Source: Ectocarpus siliculosus (lineage: Eukaryota; Sar; Phaeophyceae; Ectocarpales; Ectocarpaceae). Taken from it: a stretch of 11,381 nt of DNA. Each line of letters opens with the position of its first letter. Position 1 is the first letter of the stretch. Below the pieces are notes generated by a model. That model was given only the letters and a program-made list of their open reading frames with translations. It was not told the origin of the DNA and did no database searches. A program made the position numbers and the translations under genes. The stretch lies in NCBI GenBank assembly GCA_000310025.1, contig FN649748.1, positions 165,209-176,589 of the forward strand, written 5' to 3'. Shown here piece by piece: positions 1 to 7,963 of this stretch.

Positions 1-20
1 GGGGGGGGGGGGGGGGGGGG
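1..20. repeat. Poly-G homopolymer at window edge
   Basis: Twenty consecutive G open the window. It may be a genuine homopolymer, since runs of 18 C (6073-6090) and 12 G (9192-9203) also occur here, or an assembly or sequencing artefact next to a contig break. The sequence cannot distinguish these. Confidence 0.9.
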
Positions 21-298
21 CTACCCCGAATGGAGAGCGGGGGGAAAGCGTGGCGTATGAGACACACCCTCGTCGCAGTCTAGCGCAGCAGGGGATGGGG
101 TATACATGGTCCGAGAATGAATACGGCTGGATAGGACAGAAACACGCGTACCATGTATTGTTCGGGCACAATACCCGTAGACGACACAAGATAACACACC
201 CCGGTGATAACATTTTGGGCTTTAAAAATATTGTCACTGGGTGTGGTATCTTGTGTAGCCCGGGTGATAAAGTGCAGCTCGCAGAGGCCCCTAAGGGT

Positions 299-389
299 GT
301 GTGATAGCACGTCCGAACGCGCACGGGGTGTGTTTGGGGTGTGATAAATGAGGGGGTTGACAAAAAGGGGGTGTGATAGCACGTCCGAA
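299..389 (+). repeat. Pair of direct repeats with 72-bp period inside the putative element
   Basis: GTGTGATAGCACGTCCGAA occurs identically at 299-317 and 371-389. The sequence after each copy is a diverged match, with a GGG(T)GTGTTTGGG-like stretch and then GTGTGATAAA or GTGTTATAAA. A third, weaker relative (GGGGGTGTGATAGCA) begins near 488. It looks like an eroded tandem repeat within the inverted-repeat element. Confidence 0.7.
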
Positions 390-730
390 TACCCACAGGG
401 TATGTTTGGGTGTGTTATAAAAAGGAGGTGTTATAACACTTCTTGTAGAGTTGAACCGCTGCTGCCGCACACTTGGTGGGTATTGCGGGGGTGTGATAGC
501 AATGCCTGTACGAACACTTCATGACTTGTGGTTCTGTGGAATGTGGTAAAAACGAAGGAATTCAGCGGAGGTGACGACACTCCTGAGCACCATGACTCGT
601 TGGCCACAGAGTGCGGCATCCCTCTTGCCCCTCACACAAAAAAGTAGCCTCCTGCATACCTTGATACTGGGTACGACCAGAAGAGAGTTACGCAGATGTT
701 GTGTGTGTGAGATGCCCACATGTCCACGGG

Positions 731-746
731 GCAGATTTTGTATCAC
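731..746. repeat. Short palindrome inside the putative element
   Basis: TATCACC (731-737) and GGTGATA (740-746) are perfect reverse complements separated by CC. The half-site CCGGTGATAA recurs at 202-210, around 260-270 and at 819-828, so it belongs to the repeat vocabulary of this element. A protein-binding role is possible but not shown. Confidence 0.5.
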
Positions 747-929
747 CCCGGTGATAGAAGGAGGAGCCCCGTGAATGTATGCGGCGTAACACCAGGGGTG
801 TGTTATCTTATGTAGCCCCGGTGATAAATCGATGGTTTGTCAGAAACCCCCAAAGTTATGATCGGGGTGTCGTATTCTGTGGGAGGTGTTGTTTCTTATG
901 TGGGTGTGTTATCTTGTGTCGTCTACGGT

Positions 930-1635
930 AGTCACTTGACGCCGCTGTTGTTAGACCGGCGTCATACGGGTTCTGCGCTAAATGCTCAATTGTGATCGTG
1001 TGTGACCGGCGTTGAGCATATGCTTGGCGAGAGAGAGAAAGGAGAGGCAGAGAACAAACGACATGTGCAAGGCCACCAGCGCGTCTGCTGCACTTGCACG
1101 TGGGCTGGTGGGTGAACAGGTATCACGGATTTACGTCAGTTGAACACGACCTAAGATGTTGTGTCACGAATTTCTCCGACGGTAAGACTCAGGTGTTGCA
1201 AGTCCAATGCTTTCTATAAGATTAACGGCAATATGTAGATCGACTCCAGTGCTCAACAGCCGCGAGAGAAAACGGCCACGAGGGTGCGTGGCCGCATCCC
1301 GCTTTGAAACATGATAATTCAGGGAGGCGTTCTAAGGCATGTGGATACGAGGCGCCATTCGAGAGGCCCCAAGGTTCGAAGAGAGTCAAAAGGACTGCCA
1401 TACCCTTGGACTAATATTACGACAAGCATGAAATGGCACAAACACGAGCGGTATAGGGCTGAGTTTGAAGTCAAAAGAGCAATCGAAAGATGCGTGCTTG
1501 ATACTTCTGATACAAGCGGCGTCGTGCCAACATGTGTAAAAGCCACGGCAGTAACCGTCCCCTGTTGACCCTGTGATGCGTCTACGTCTCTCCGCTTGCG
1601 GCTCTCTCTCCCCCTCCCTCTTCCTGACCTCAAAG
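930..1635. other. Stretch without a recognised gene; upstream intron of gene 1
   Basis: No convincing exon was found. An 85-codon plus-strand frame at 1311-1568 and longer minus-strand frames crossing 1319-1832 overlap one another and show no family motif. The 3' part (about 1590-1635) is a strong pyrimidine tract ending in CTCAAAG, the acceptor for the exon at 1636. At least this part is therefore an intron of gene 1, and its earlier exons may lie here or beyond the window. Confidence 0.5.
1065..1111 (+). other. Interlocked inverted repeats (pseudoknot-like arrangement)
   Basis: GTGCAAG (1065-1071) is complementary to CTTGCAC (1093-1099), and CCACCAGC (1073-1080) is complementary to GCTGGTGG (1104-1111). 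The two pairings cross, so as RNA they would form an H-type pseudoknot or two competing hairpins. No RNA family is recognised, and no promoter or downstream gene explains it. Confidence 0.3.
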
Positions 1636-2302
1636 GTGGACAAGCTTTTGAAGAAGTACAAGGGAAGATACCCCGAAATGTTCCAGAGGCTCGACGCCAA
1701 GTACAACAGGAGGAAAACGGTGCGCATGAGCGCAAGGGCATTCGTAAAGACTTGAGCCTGATGCAGAATTTCACTCGCATTCAAGGACATGGTACCTTTT
1801 GTTGCCGCGCGGTGCACGACAACGTCAGCCACCGACAGCTCTGTCCCTCCGTAGATACTTCACTCGACTGCGGCAGCATGTGCGAAGCAAGTGCGTTGTG
1901 CTTTTTCTTGGCCGCCAGACTGATTTGAACGGCGCGTCCAATGTCGTGTTAACGTCTTGGCACGACCGCGGTTAAGTTGTGCGGGGCATCGGTGTCAATT
2001 TTGGACAGCTTTTTGTAGCAATCGCGGGTGTCAGGTATGGCATTTGATTGGCGTGTATGTTTTCTTCTGTAGCCGCAAGATGCTGGCTATTTTTCCATTT
2101 CTCTGGCCGTAGCTGCGCTTTGGTACGGCCTTTGTCTGTGTCCATCTCCTCTGTTCCCCCCCTCTCCCCCCCTCTCTATCCTGATGTCCTCCTCCCCCCC
2201 TTGTTTGCGGCACGACAGAAAGAAGCGGAAGAGGAGGAAGAGTATGTAAGAGAGCAGGCACGCTACGAGCAGGAGGCGCGGGAAGCACAGGACAAGTTCT
2301 AG
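1636..2302 (+). CDS. Gene 1, last two exons: protein of unknown function with charged helical C-terminus
   Basis: Two exons are inferred. The first starts at 1636 after a pyrimidine-rich tract ending in AG and encodes VDKLLKKYKGRYPEMF, then QRLDAKYNRRK. It can end at 1719 before GTGCGC or at 1743 before GTAAAG; both leave phase 0, and the second donor is closer to consensus. The second exon starts at 2219 after a long C/T tract ending in GACAG, also in phase 0. It encodes KEAEEEEEYVREQARYEQ and then EAREAQDKF, ending at TAG (2300-2302). Matching phase, splice signals and continuous Lys/Glu/Arg-rich helical character support coding. The tail should form a single helix or coiled coil. The LLKKYKGR...LDAKY segment resembles, from memory only, a short helical motif seen in various protist proteins; I cannot assign a family. 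No start codon or upstream exon was identified, so the gene is partial. Confidence 0.55.
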
Positions 2303-2511
2303 ACGTTCCGTGTACGGCCGTAGCAGTAGCGGCAAAGCAACAGGGCCGAAATTTAAGTTGGAGCGGCGGCGGTGATGGCTGAAGCAGGAGGAGCAGGATC
2401 CCGACAGTAGGAAGAATATTATGTTGGCACGAAGGGCCTAACCGCACCCGCTCGGCTGGCTAGCTAGGAAGGGGAAGGTGGAGTGGTGCGCCAGACCTAA
2501 ACGTTAGCGGA

Positions 2512-2751
2512 ATGGGGACGTGCTATCTTCGACGACAGGTGCACTGCTGTTGCAGCAGCAGGGAGAGGAAAACGCAAGAAGGATTGGAGGGGGGCGGGGT
2601 GTACGAGGTTGAGGTTGTGGCACAATGGATGCGTGACGCAGAAAAAGCGGGATTTGTGGTGGACCTTGCTATTTTGGGCATGGTCTACTCCTGTATCTAC
2701 ATGCCCCCCGGTACTGCTGTAGTATCGTTTCTTGCGGGCGTTGCCGTCTAA
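2512..2751 (+). CDS. Weak candidate exon or small ORF with hydrophobic C-terminus
   Basis: A 79-codon frame whose second half reads VVAQWMRDAEKAGFVVDLAI and continues into a hydrophobic stretch ending at TAA (2749-2751). The last 35 residues could form one or two membrane segments. The first 30 residues (Cys- and Arg-rich, GGG run) look non-coding, so if real it is probably the final exon of a gene; AG acceptors exist at about 2538 and 2558. No family is recognised, and a chance frame is at least as likely. Confidence 0.15.
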   Translation: MGTCYLRRQVHCCCSSRERKTQEGLEGGGVYEVEVVAQWMRDAEKAGFVVDLAILGMVYSCIYMPPGTAVVSFLAGVAV

Positions 2752-3593
2752 CCTTCTTCTCTCTACCTCTTCAAGTTTGGGCCAGTGTGTGTTGCGTTAG
2801 CTTAGATCTGTGAACGGAGTGCTGTACGAACATAGATCTAGAGGTGTACATTGCATGTAGTGCGTTTTTTTTCATGATACTCGGTGCCAGCTTGTTCCTT
2901 GAATATTCTCTGTTGCGAGCCGGCCTCGGGTGACGGCCGCTTTCTGTTTCGTCCATGATTTTTTAGGTTTCTGTCGTAAGAACTATGACCGCATCTAACT
3001 CTGACCGCCCATAGACGCGGGCAAAAAATCCGGACGTGCACATGGGCGGCAGAAAACTTTCGTGCGGGAATCCCGCTCGTTGTTATGTGTTCCTTAAAAG
3101 ATTTCTCCTACAGCACAGCAGTCCGTACCTCCCATTAACCCAATGCGCACATAATCAATGTTGGTTTGGTTCATTTTGGACCTGTGCCGACGCGCTGATT
3201 GTGTTGGCGCAGATTACGGGGGGGCTTTGGTTGATGTGGGACAGAAGCAGTTTCTTTACATCTTGCTCCCTGTAACGGGGCAATTCCTGTGGGGGGGTTC
3301 CGAGGACAGAACTCTGCTTTTGGTTCGCACCGTCCGTCCCATCGTCCCTCCCTACACACGAACTCGCAGCTCTGGTCATTTGTCACCGATATCGGTCGTC
3401 CCTGATTGCGGTCACTCGGCATGTGATGAGTAACACGATCGTGGTGTTCTTCATTGCGGGCGCGTTGCAAGAAAGTCTGTCTCCGCTTGCGCCCCCTCGC
3501 TTGCGATCATCCGCAAACCAACCGTGGCTGTTGTGCCACCTTTGTTCTTGCAAGCAAAGAGAGCTTTTCTGCTCTTTCGGGCACGCCCCTTGA

Positions 3594-3617
3594 CACCCGT
3601 TGAAGTGAAAACGGGTG
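3594..3617 (+). other. Perfect 8-bp hairpin
   Basis: CACCCGTT (3594-3601) and AACGGGTG (3610-3617) pair perfectly around an 8-base loop. There is no following T-run and it lies in intergenic DNA. The role is unknown and chance is possible. Confidence 0.35.
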
Positions 3618-4110
3618 CCGAATGATCACAACGAAAGTCTCCCACAGCATCTACGATGGTGGTGCCGAAGTAGCGCGATGACTACAGCAGTAGACGCCGC
3701 CGCGGTGGGTGATGGGATCATGATGAGGAGGAGTCGAACTCACTCAGCTCCTCTCTCTGTGGTGAATGTATCTCTTCTTCGCTACACAACACAGCACACC
3801 TAAGGTTGCCTTCATTCGATGCAAAGCCGTGCCGCCGAGACGGCATCTGCTATTTAGTTACAAAAGCAGAGAGGTGGGAGAGCGTGATGATGTTGAGAGA
3901 GCCAGCGCAATCCATCTCAGTACTTTTGTCCAGCAAAAAAAAAACTCCGGAGATCGGGGATGGGGCGTTTTTGTCCCCGCATCCCCGCCTGTCTCGCGTT
4001 GGCCGACTTCAACTCACTCCTTCCTCGTGTCGCCACAACACAAAACAAGCACAATAGGGCGAGGCTAAGCTACGGATTTTCAGCAAACGCACGGACAGCG
4101 CTCAACGACA

Positions 4111-5237
4111 ATGGCGGACTCTAAGGTTATCGACCGCAAGGTGACGATCCTCCAGCGCCCCAAGGACGGTGAGTGAACAAAACAGCTGAAAGGTCGGAGC
4201 CCTCTTTTTTCGTTTTTTGTTTGCGCACCAAATGTGTCGGAGAGCGAGCGTCTGAAGAAGAGGAGGAAGGAGCGGCACTTGAAGTGCGAGACATATGCCC
4301 TGGCCAGGGAGGGACTCGTGGAGCGCCTCAAGGACACCCGTGCAAAACGGCTGGCGAGCTCTCGCCTCCTGCCTCGCTTTGGCGGGTTCCTCTCAACGAC
4401 ACTCTTGCGCTGTGCATGCTCGTGTTCTGTATCGAGGCTCCGAATGGTTGACCCTCCCTGATCACCCCAGAGTGCACACAAATCCGCCGAACACCAGCTG
4501 ACGCCGCTCGGCATGTATCATCTACCGCGGCGCTCTAAGCGCTTGATCGCTCGGAGAAAAGGCGCGTGAGAGGCCGGTACTCCCTTGGCCTACCGCGCTC
4601 CCTTTCCTGCAACTGCTGTGCTGTGTTGGGGTGTGATTCCGAATCGAGAGGATAAATAGCAGTGCGCATCGCATCGCAAGACTCCCCCTCTCAACGTTGC
4701 ATGTTGCCCGCCGTCGGCGTATGTCCCTTGACATCCCGTGCGTAACACCGCGAACTATCCCGTCCTTCCTCGTATCTCGGGTAAAACGGGCACCACCTCT
4801 GCTGCTCCCGCTTGCGCGGCAGTCGGCGTGCGACTGATCCTGGCCCTCTCTATGCGCGTGGTCGTCTCTAAGACCCCAAGTGGTCAAAGGTATCTGGTAT
4901 TTTTTTTGCGCCAAGAAAATATGCACGAAGGTGCCTTTTCTGGGAGGAGGAACATGTGTGTGTGCGCGCATCGTTTTCGCGTCACGCCGCAGCAGGCTTT
5001 CCTGCGTGCTCGGGTACAGACAATTCAGGGTACTCTAATTCGTCATCGTAGGTGAAACGAGGTAGTGTGTAGCATTTGGTGGTTGATCTGGGGGCCGCTC
5101 TTCCCGCAGCAGAGTGTTTTTTTGTTTTTGGAGCTCCTTTGTCTTCCCCGCTGTGTAATTGTACTCAAGAAACAGGAACACGAACGACTTGGGGGAAGAG
5201 CCCGGAGCTCTACAAGAAGTATGCATCCACCGAGTTC
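4111..5237 (+). CDS. Gene 2, 5' part (exons 1-2): conserved-looking protein of unknown function
   Basis: The ATG at 4111 sits in a good context (CGACAATGGCG) and opens MADSKVIDRKVTILQRPKD. The frame meets a strong donor, GTGAGTG, at 4169, leaving phase 1. The next exon that fits begins at 5170 (after CTCAAG) or 5176 (after AAACAG). Both acceptors restore the same frame and give GTRTTWGKSPELYKKYASTE followed by F. The exon then ends at one of several GT sites between 5238 and 5260, all phase 0; GTAGAT at 5238 is used here. The intron of about 1 kb ends in a T-rich tract. The segment KVTILQRPKD recalls the ILxRP core of SUZ RNA-binding domains (SZRD1-type proteins), but the rest of a SUZ domain is not seen, so this is only a hint. 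Probably the same gene as the exons at 7110-7963. Confidence 0.5.
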
Positions 5238-5330
5238 GTAGATCCCACCCACGTTGTAGTCAGTCAGTTTGTTGTGTTCTGCAAGTTGAACGCATGCATG
5301 TACCGGCCGCGTATATTTGCTGTACACAGA

Positions 5331-5353
5331 GGAGAGAGAGACAGAGAGAGAGA
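5331..5353 (+). repeat. GA-rich microsatellite
   Basis: Nearly pure GA dinucleotides with one C interruption (GGAGAGAGAGACAGAGAGAG and on). It is the complementary type of the CT repeats at 7721-7832. Confidence 0.85.
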
Positions 5354-5526
5354 TAACGGGGTTTGACATACTCTGTCGAGAGGCATGTGCAACGAAACAT
5401 GGTTGGGCGAAGAACAAGTGCCCCCATCGGGAGACCTTCGTTTGTGCAAAATTAGCGAGAGGGTGACGGACGGAGTCCTAAAATGCAAGGGTTCGGTACT
5501 AGACAGACCTCGCAAAATGCAAACCC

Positions 5527-5561
5527 AGGCCATAATTCATACATGCATTTATGTATGGCCT
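5527..5561. repeat. Overlapping palindrome
   Basis: AGGCCATA (5527-5534) pairs with TATGGCCT (5554-5561), and the inner CATACAT (5538-5544) pairs with ATGTATG (5551-5557). The inner and outer pairings share bases 5554-5557, so they are alternatives. No function is apparent. Confidence 0.5.
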
Positions 5562-6072
5562 ACACGTGCTTCGTGTTGAAGATGAAGTACATTTGAGCAC
5601 CGCGAAAAATTGTGGCAGATTTTGAGTTGTACAAGCACGGCCTTCTCCGCTCGACATTTTTCGCCGTCTGGTTGTCGGGAGCACAAGTCAATACTTCGAA
5701 AACTCCGTGTCTATCTTGCCATATGGTGTCCGTCCCGAGCGCTACAATTCTCTTCACAGCCGGTCCCGAGTTTTTTCTTTAATCCTCTACAAGTACATGT
5801 TTATTTTCTGTCATTGGTTCTTTTTTTATGGAGCCGGCGCGGGGCACACACGAAGAATCCTCGCTTCGCGTCCGGTTGCCACCACCCCCGCTCAACTTCA
5901 AACACAACTTCACACGTAAGGATGATGACCAGCTTGCATGTTCATCCCTGTGAAGCGTAGCCTGGGCCGGCCCGAACCCGGCATGCAGTATCGCTCCGTC
6001 CGTAGGGGTGCGAGGTCAATGGTCTGACGACTATTCTATTGTACGGCTTGCGTTTACATGAGTACCTATCTG

Positions 6073-6090
6073 CCCCCCCCCCCCCCCCCC
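6073..6090. repeat. Poly-C run of 18
   Basis: Eighteen uninterrupted C inside the presumed intron of gene 2. Likely length-variable and a possible sequencing-error site. Confidence 0.9.
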
Positions 6091-6537
6091 TTCCCTCTGT
6101 GGGGTTCTCCGTATGGCTTCCCCGGGGTCTTTTTTTCAGGATTGCGAGTACACCCCCCTTCCCGGCGTAGTTTTATTTCCACATCGGCAGGGTTGTGGTC
6201 TGCAATTTTCGTTTTGACGTTTCGTGCAACCTTGGTTTCGGCGTTGCTGTGAACCACGCAAGCGAAGCTGGTATGTCCCAGCCACACTTGCCAACGCTGT
6301 TGTTGCGAGCACCGACACTTTAATTTTTTTGGACAACCGGTGTGATTGCCCTATCAATTGAAACTTGGTTTTTTGCCCGCACTTCTTCGCCCCCCGGCGA
6401 TTTCTATAGCTTCGAAAGTATCTACTTTTCCCCTTATTCATAGTATTGATCGCACGTTGTGTTCGTCTTGAAACACTTTCCTTTTTTCACGGCTACGCAA
6501 CTCCCCGGACCCGGCTCCATTTTTTTCAGTTTGTTTT

Positions 6538-6924
6538 TTGCGGCCGCCGCCGACGCGGTGCGCACGAGACACGAGCAGAGCTAACACCTTACAAGTAGTA
6601 CCGTACAAAAGTACCAAGAAAGACGCTCCCGTTTTTCCGCCCCCTCCTTTCTCCTTGACGGTTGATTTACCACTGCGAATTAAAGTATGGAATCTACCCA
6701 CCCACGGCCAGCACCCACCCCCGCCCCCCCCCGTCTGGATGAGGTTGACCTCGATTGTATCCCTTAAACGCCACAGCAGCCGTGAGGTTTTGCTCTTGTC
6801 AATATTTCTAGTTGTCAGCGGTCTTGCATACGCCATCATATTCATAGTACTGGTTTCAGAGTTGTGGTGTGCAGGGCTCTGGAGCCAGATCTTCGCGGCT
6901 TCTGCTACAAGAGGGCACTTTTGA
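6538..6924 (+). CDS. Weak candidate ORF with one hydrophobic segment
   Basis: A 128-codon frame whose first 75 residues are Pro/Arg-rich low-complexity sequence, including a His-Gly-Gln-His-Pro(n) stretch over a C-run. Near residues 85-105 it has a long hydrophobic run, VLLLSIFLVVSGLAYAIIFI, that could span a membrane. No family is recognised, and a minus-strand frame of 168 codons overlaps it. Hydrophobic runs arise easily in T-rich DNA, so chance is likely. It could be a hidden exon of gene 2, since it lies on the same strand. Confidence 0.12.
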   Translation: MRPPPTRCARDTSRANTLQVVPYKSTKKDAPVFPPPPFSLTVDLPLRIKVWNLPTHGQHPPPPPPVWMRLTSIVSLKRHSSREVLLLSIFLVVSGLAYAIIFIVLVSELWCAGLWSQIFAASATRGHF

Positions 6925-7109
6925 CTATCGTAGTGCCGAGACACAATGCAAGCATTAGCAGCACGTATTGCCCTGGTGTCCTAGATGTGTGGATGCATGC
7001 CTGGGGCTGAGTGTCCCCCCCCTCCACGCGAGTCGGCGAGTTTCTTACGGACAAACGCGCGCGCCACGTGTCTTCTGACAGAACATTGCATTTGTTCCAT
7101 TTTGGCCAG

Positions 7110-7963
7110 CACACGTGTCCTATAAACTCGTTCATACCACGTATGATACGTCTATTGACCTTGCTGGACCCACAATGCGTGTGTTTCGTCTCGGCGCCAA
7201 CGAACGCGCAACATGACGTGCGATCCGACGCAGCCGACAGCGCGAGCGACGTGTCGTTCGAGGAGTGCGTGAAGCTTGCAAAGGAGTTGAAAGAGGTCTC
7301 GCGGCTGCCCGTGTCCTGCCGCCAGTACCTGGACAAGAAAGCGGTCCTCCACCAGGCTTGCGAGGGGATGACGGGGGACCAGGTGAGACAGACGCAGTAC
7401 AGTATTCACAGGTTTTTCTAGGTAAGCAAACATACTGGATAAAGTATAGAATCGGCTAAGTTGGAGTTTGGGTTAGGGTTAGGACCTGTGCGCCCCCTGC
7501 CAGATCCTTTTTCGTATCAAGCTTTTACTTCTTTTGCTTGAGCAGTGAGACCGCGACCGTCACAACAGGGAGCGCCTGCGTGTGGGGGGGACAACTACTT
7601 GAGGGGGCAATGGCATTGTTGTGGTTGTCGTCCAAATTCGTTAACGGTATCGGCGATGATTTTTTACCGATACCATGCTGCATGCTGCTTTTGGCAACGT
7701 TTGAAATCGTTGTCATTTGTCTCTCTCTCTCCCTCTCTCTCTCTGTCTCACGCACGCACACACCCTGTGGTTGCCGCGCTCTCTCTTCCTCTTTCTCTCT
7801 TTGTCTCTGTCTCTCTCTCTCTCTCTCTCTCTTATTCCTTTTGTAGTTGGCGGAAGTGTCGGTGGCCCGCAACAGCAAGATTGGCCGCAACATGACCCAC
7901 GCCCAACTCCAGAGGCGATTAACCGCACGCGAGAACCCGCTCCGCAAGAACAGCCGGAAGTGA
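7110..7963 (+). CDS. Gene 2, 3' part (last two exons): Lys/Arg-rich C-terminus of unknown family
   Basis: The penultimate exon ends at 7382 with codon CAG before a good donor (GTGAGA), phase 0. Its confident part reads VSFEECVKLAKELKEVSRLP, then VSCRQYLDKKAVLHQ and ACEGMTGDQ, with G/C-rich third positions. Its start is uncertain: 7110 (after TTTTGGCCAG) and 7263 are both phase 0, while 7234 needs another phase. The last exon starts at 7847 after a CT-rich tract ending in TTTTGTAG, also phase 0, and encodes LAEVSVARNSKIGRNMTHAQ then LQRRLTARENPLRKNSRK, ending at TGA (7961-7963). Matching phases and strong splice sites make this the best-supported junction in the window. The tail is basic and mostly helical, suggesting a nucleic-acid- or complex-binding role, but that is inference. 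Start phase 0 fits exon 2 of the 4111 gene, so both parts may be one protein of roughly 170-210 residues if no exon is missing. Confidence 0.6.
7467..7483 (+). repeat. Short interstitial telomere-like repeat
   Basis: TTTGGGTTAGGGTTAGG lies in the last intron of gene 2. It contains one complete TTAGGG unit flanked by near-copies. It is too short to be a telomere and genes continue on both sides. It may mark a repaired break or be chance. Confidence 0.6.
7646..7674 (+). other. Intronic 8-bp hairpin
   Basis: GGTATCGG (7646-7653) is the reverse complement of CCGATACC (7667-7674), with a 13-base T-rich loop. It lies between donor and acceptor of the last intron of gene 2. A splicing role is conceivable but unsupported. 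Confidence 0.3.
7721..7832 (+). repeat. CT microsatellite forming the pyrimidine tract of the last intron
   Basis: Two CT-rich blocks (7721-7749 and 7779-7832) flank a CGCACGCACACACC spacer. The second block runs to within 15 bases of the AG at 7845-7846 and so doubles as the polypyrimidine tract for the final exon of gene 2. Confidence 0.9.

Larger units (their letters stand above)
175..928. mobile_element. Putative MITE-like element with 27-bp terminal inverted repeats
   Basis: Bases 902-928 read GGGTGTGTTATCTTGTGTCG followed by TCTACGG, and bases 175-201 are the exact reverse complement over all 27 positions. A TA dinucleotide sits just outside both arms (172-173 and 929-930), with one extra C on the left side, which would suit a TA target-site duplication as in Tc1/mariner-type elements. 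The roughly 700 bp between the arms has no credible transposase: open frames are short and overlap on both strands. The interior carries further degenerate copies of the arm motif, for example around 239-272 and 795-828, both with a TATCTTxTGTAGCCC core. This fits a non-autonomous element whose transposase is elsewhere. A chance 27-bp match is very unlikely, but an old inversion or another repeat family is possible. The exact termini are uncertain. Confidence 0.5.
2303..4110. other. Intergenic stretch between gene 1 and gene 2
   Basis: This should hold the 3' UTR of gene 1 and the promoter and 5' UTR of gene 2. Open frames here are short and overlap on both strands, for example 3158-3433 plus against 3171-3470 minus. 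No TATA box at a convincing distance from the ATG at 4111 was seen. An A9-10 run sits near 3936, and one perfect hairpin (3594-3617) is described separately. Confidence 0.45.
5238..7109. other. Probable large intron(s) of gene 2, middle exons unresolved
   Basis: No exon is convincing here, though one or more short exons of gene 2 may be hidden. The stretch contains a GA-rich simple repeat, a palindrome, an 18-C run and a 128-codon frame with a hydrophobic segment (6538-6924), listed separately. Its 3' end (about 7085-7109) is a pyrimidine-rich tract ending in GGCCAG, a plausible acceptor for the exon at 7110. Confidence 0.4.

Noticed and set aside
299-500. Repeats considered as a CRISPR array
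   Set aside because: There are only two identical cores, with diverging flanks that are themselves related and no uniform spacers. The DNA is eukaryotic.
50-774. Several short open frames on both strands in the first 800 bases
   Set aside because: They overlap each other and fall in the repeat-rich inverted-repeat element. Their translations show no domain, so they are incidental.
1319-1832. Minus-strand frames of 148 and 153 codons
   Set aside because: They overlap in two different frames and are antisense to the better-supported exon at 1636. Their composition is Cys/Ser/Arg-rich without motifs.
3720-3760. Minus-strand sequence with a GTTCGACTCC segment resembling a tRNA T-arm
   Set aside because: The five-base T-stem does not pair and there is no cloverleaf upstream.
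4234-4461. Frame reading SESERLKKRRKERHLKCETY and continuing, first thought to be exon 2 of gene 2
   Set aside because: It looks helical and charged, but no AG acceptor here matches the phase left by the GTGAGTG donor at 4169. It would need the weaker donor at 4141 instead, so it was kept out of the model.
4645-4660. GATAAATA as a TATA-like promoter element
   Set aside because: It lies inside the first intron of gene 2 with no start codon suitably downstream. AT-rich octamers of this kind are expected by chance.
7467-7483. Telomere-like repeat as evidence of a chromosome end
   Set aside because: There are only two to three units, and coding exons lie on both sides in the same intron-exon structure.
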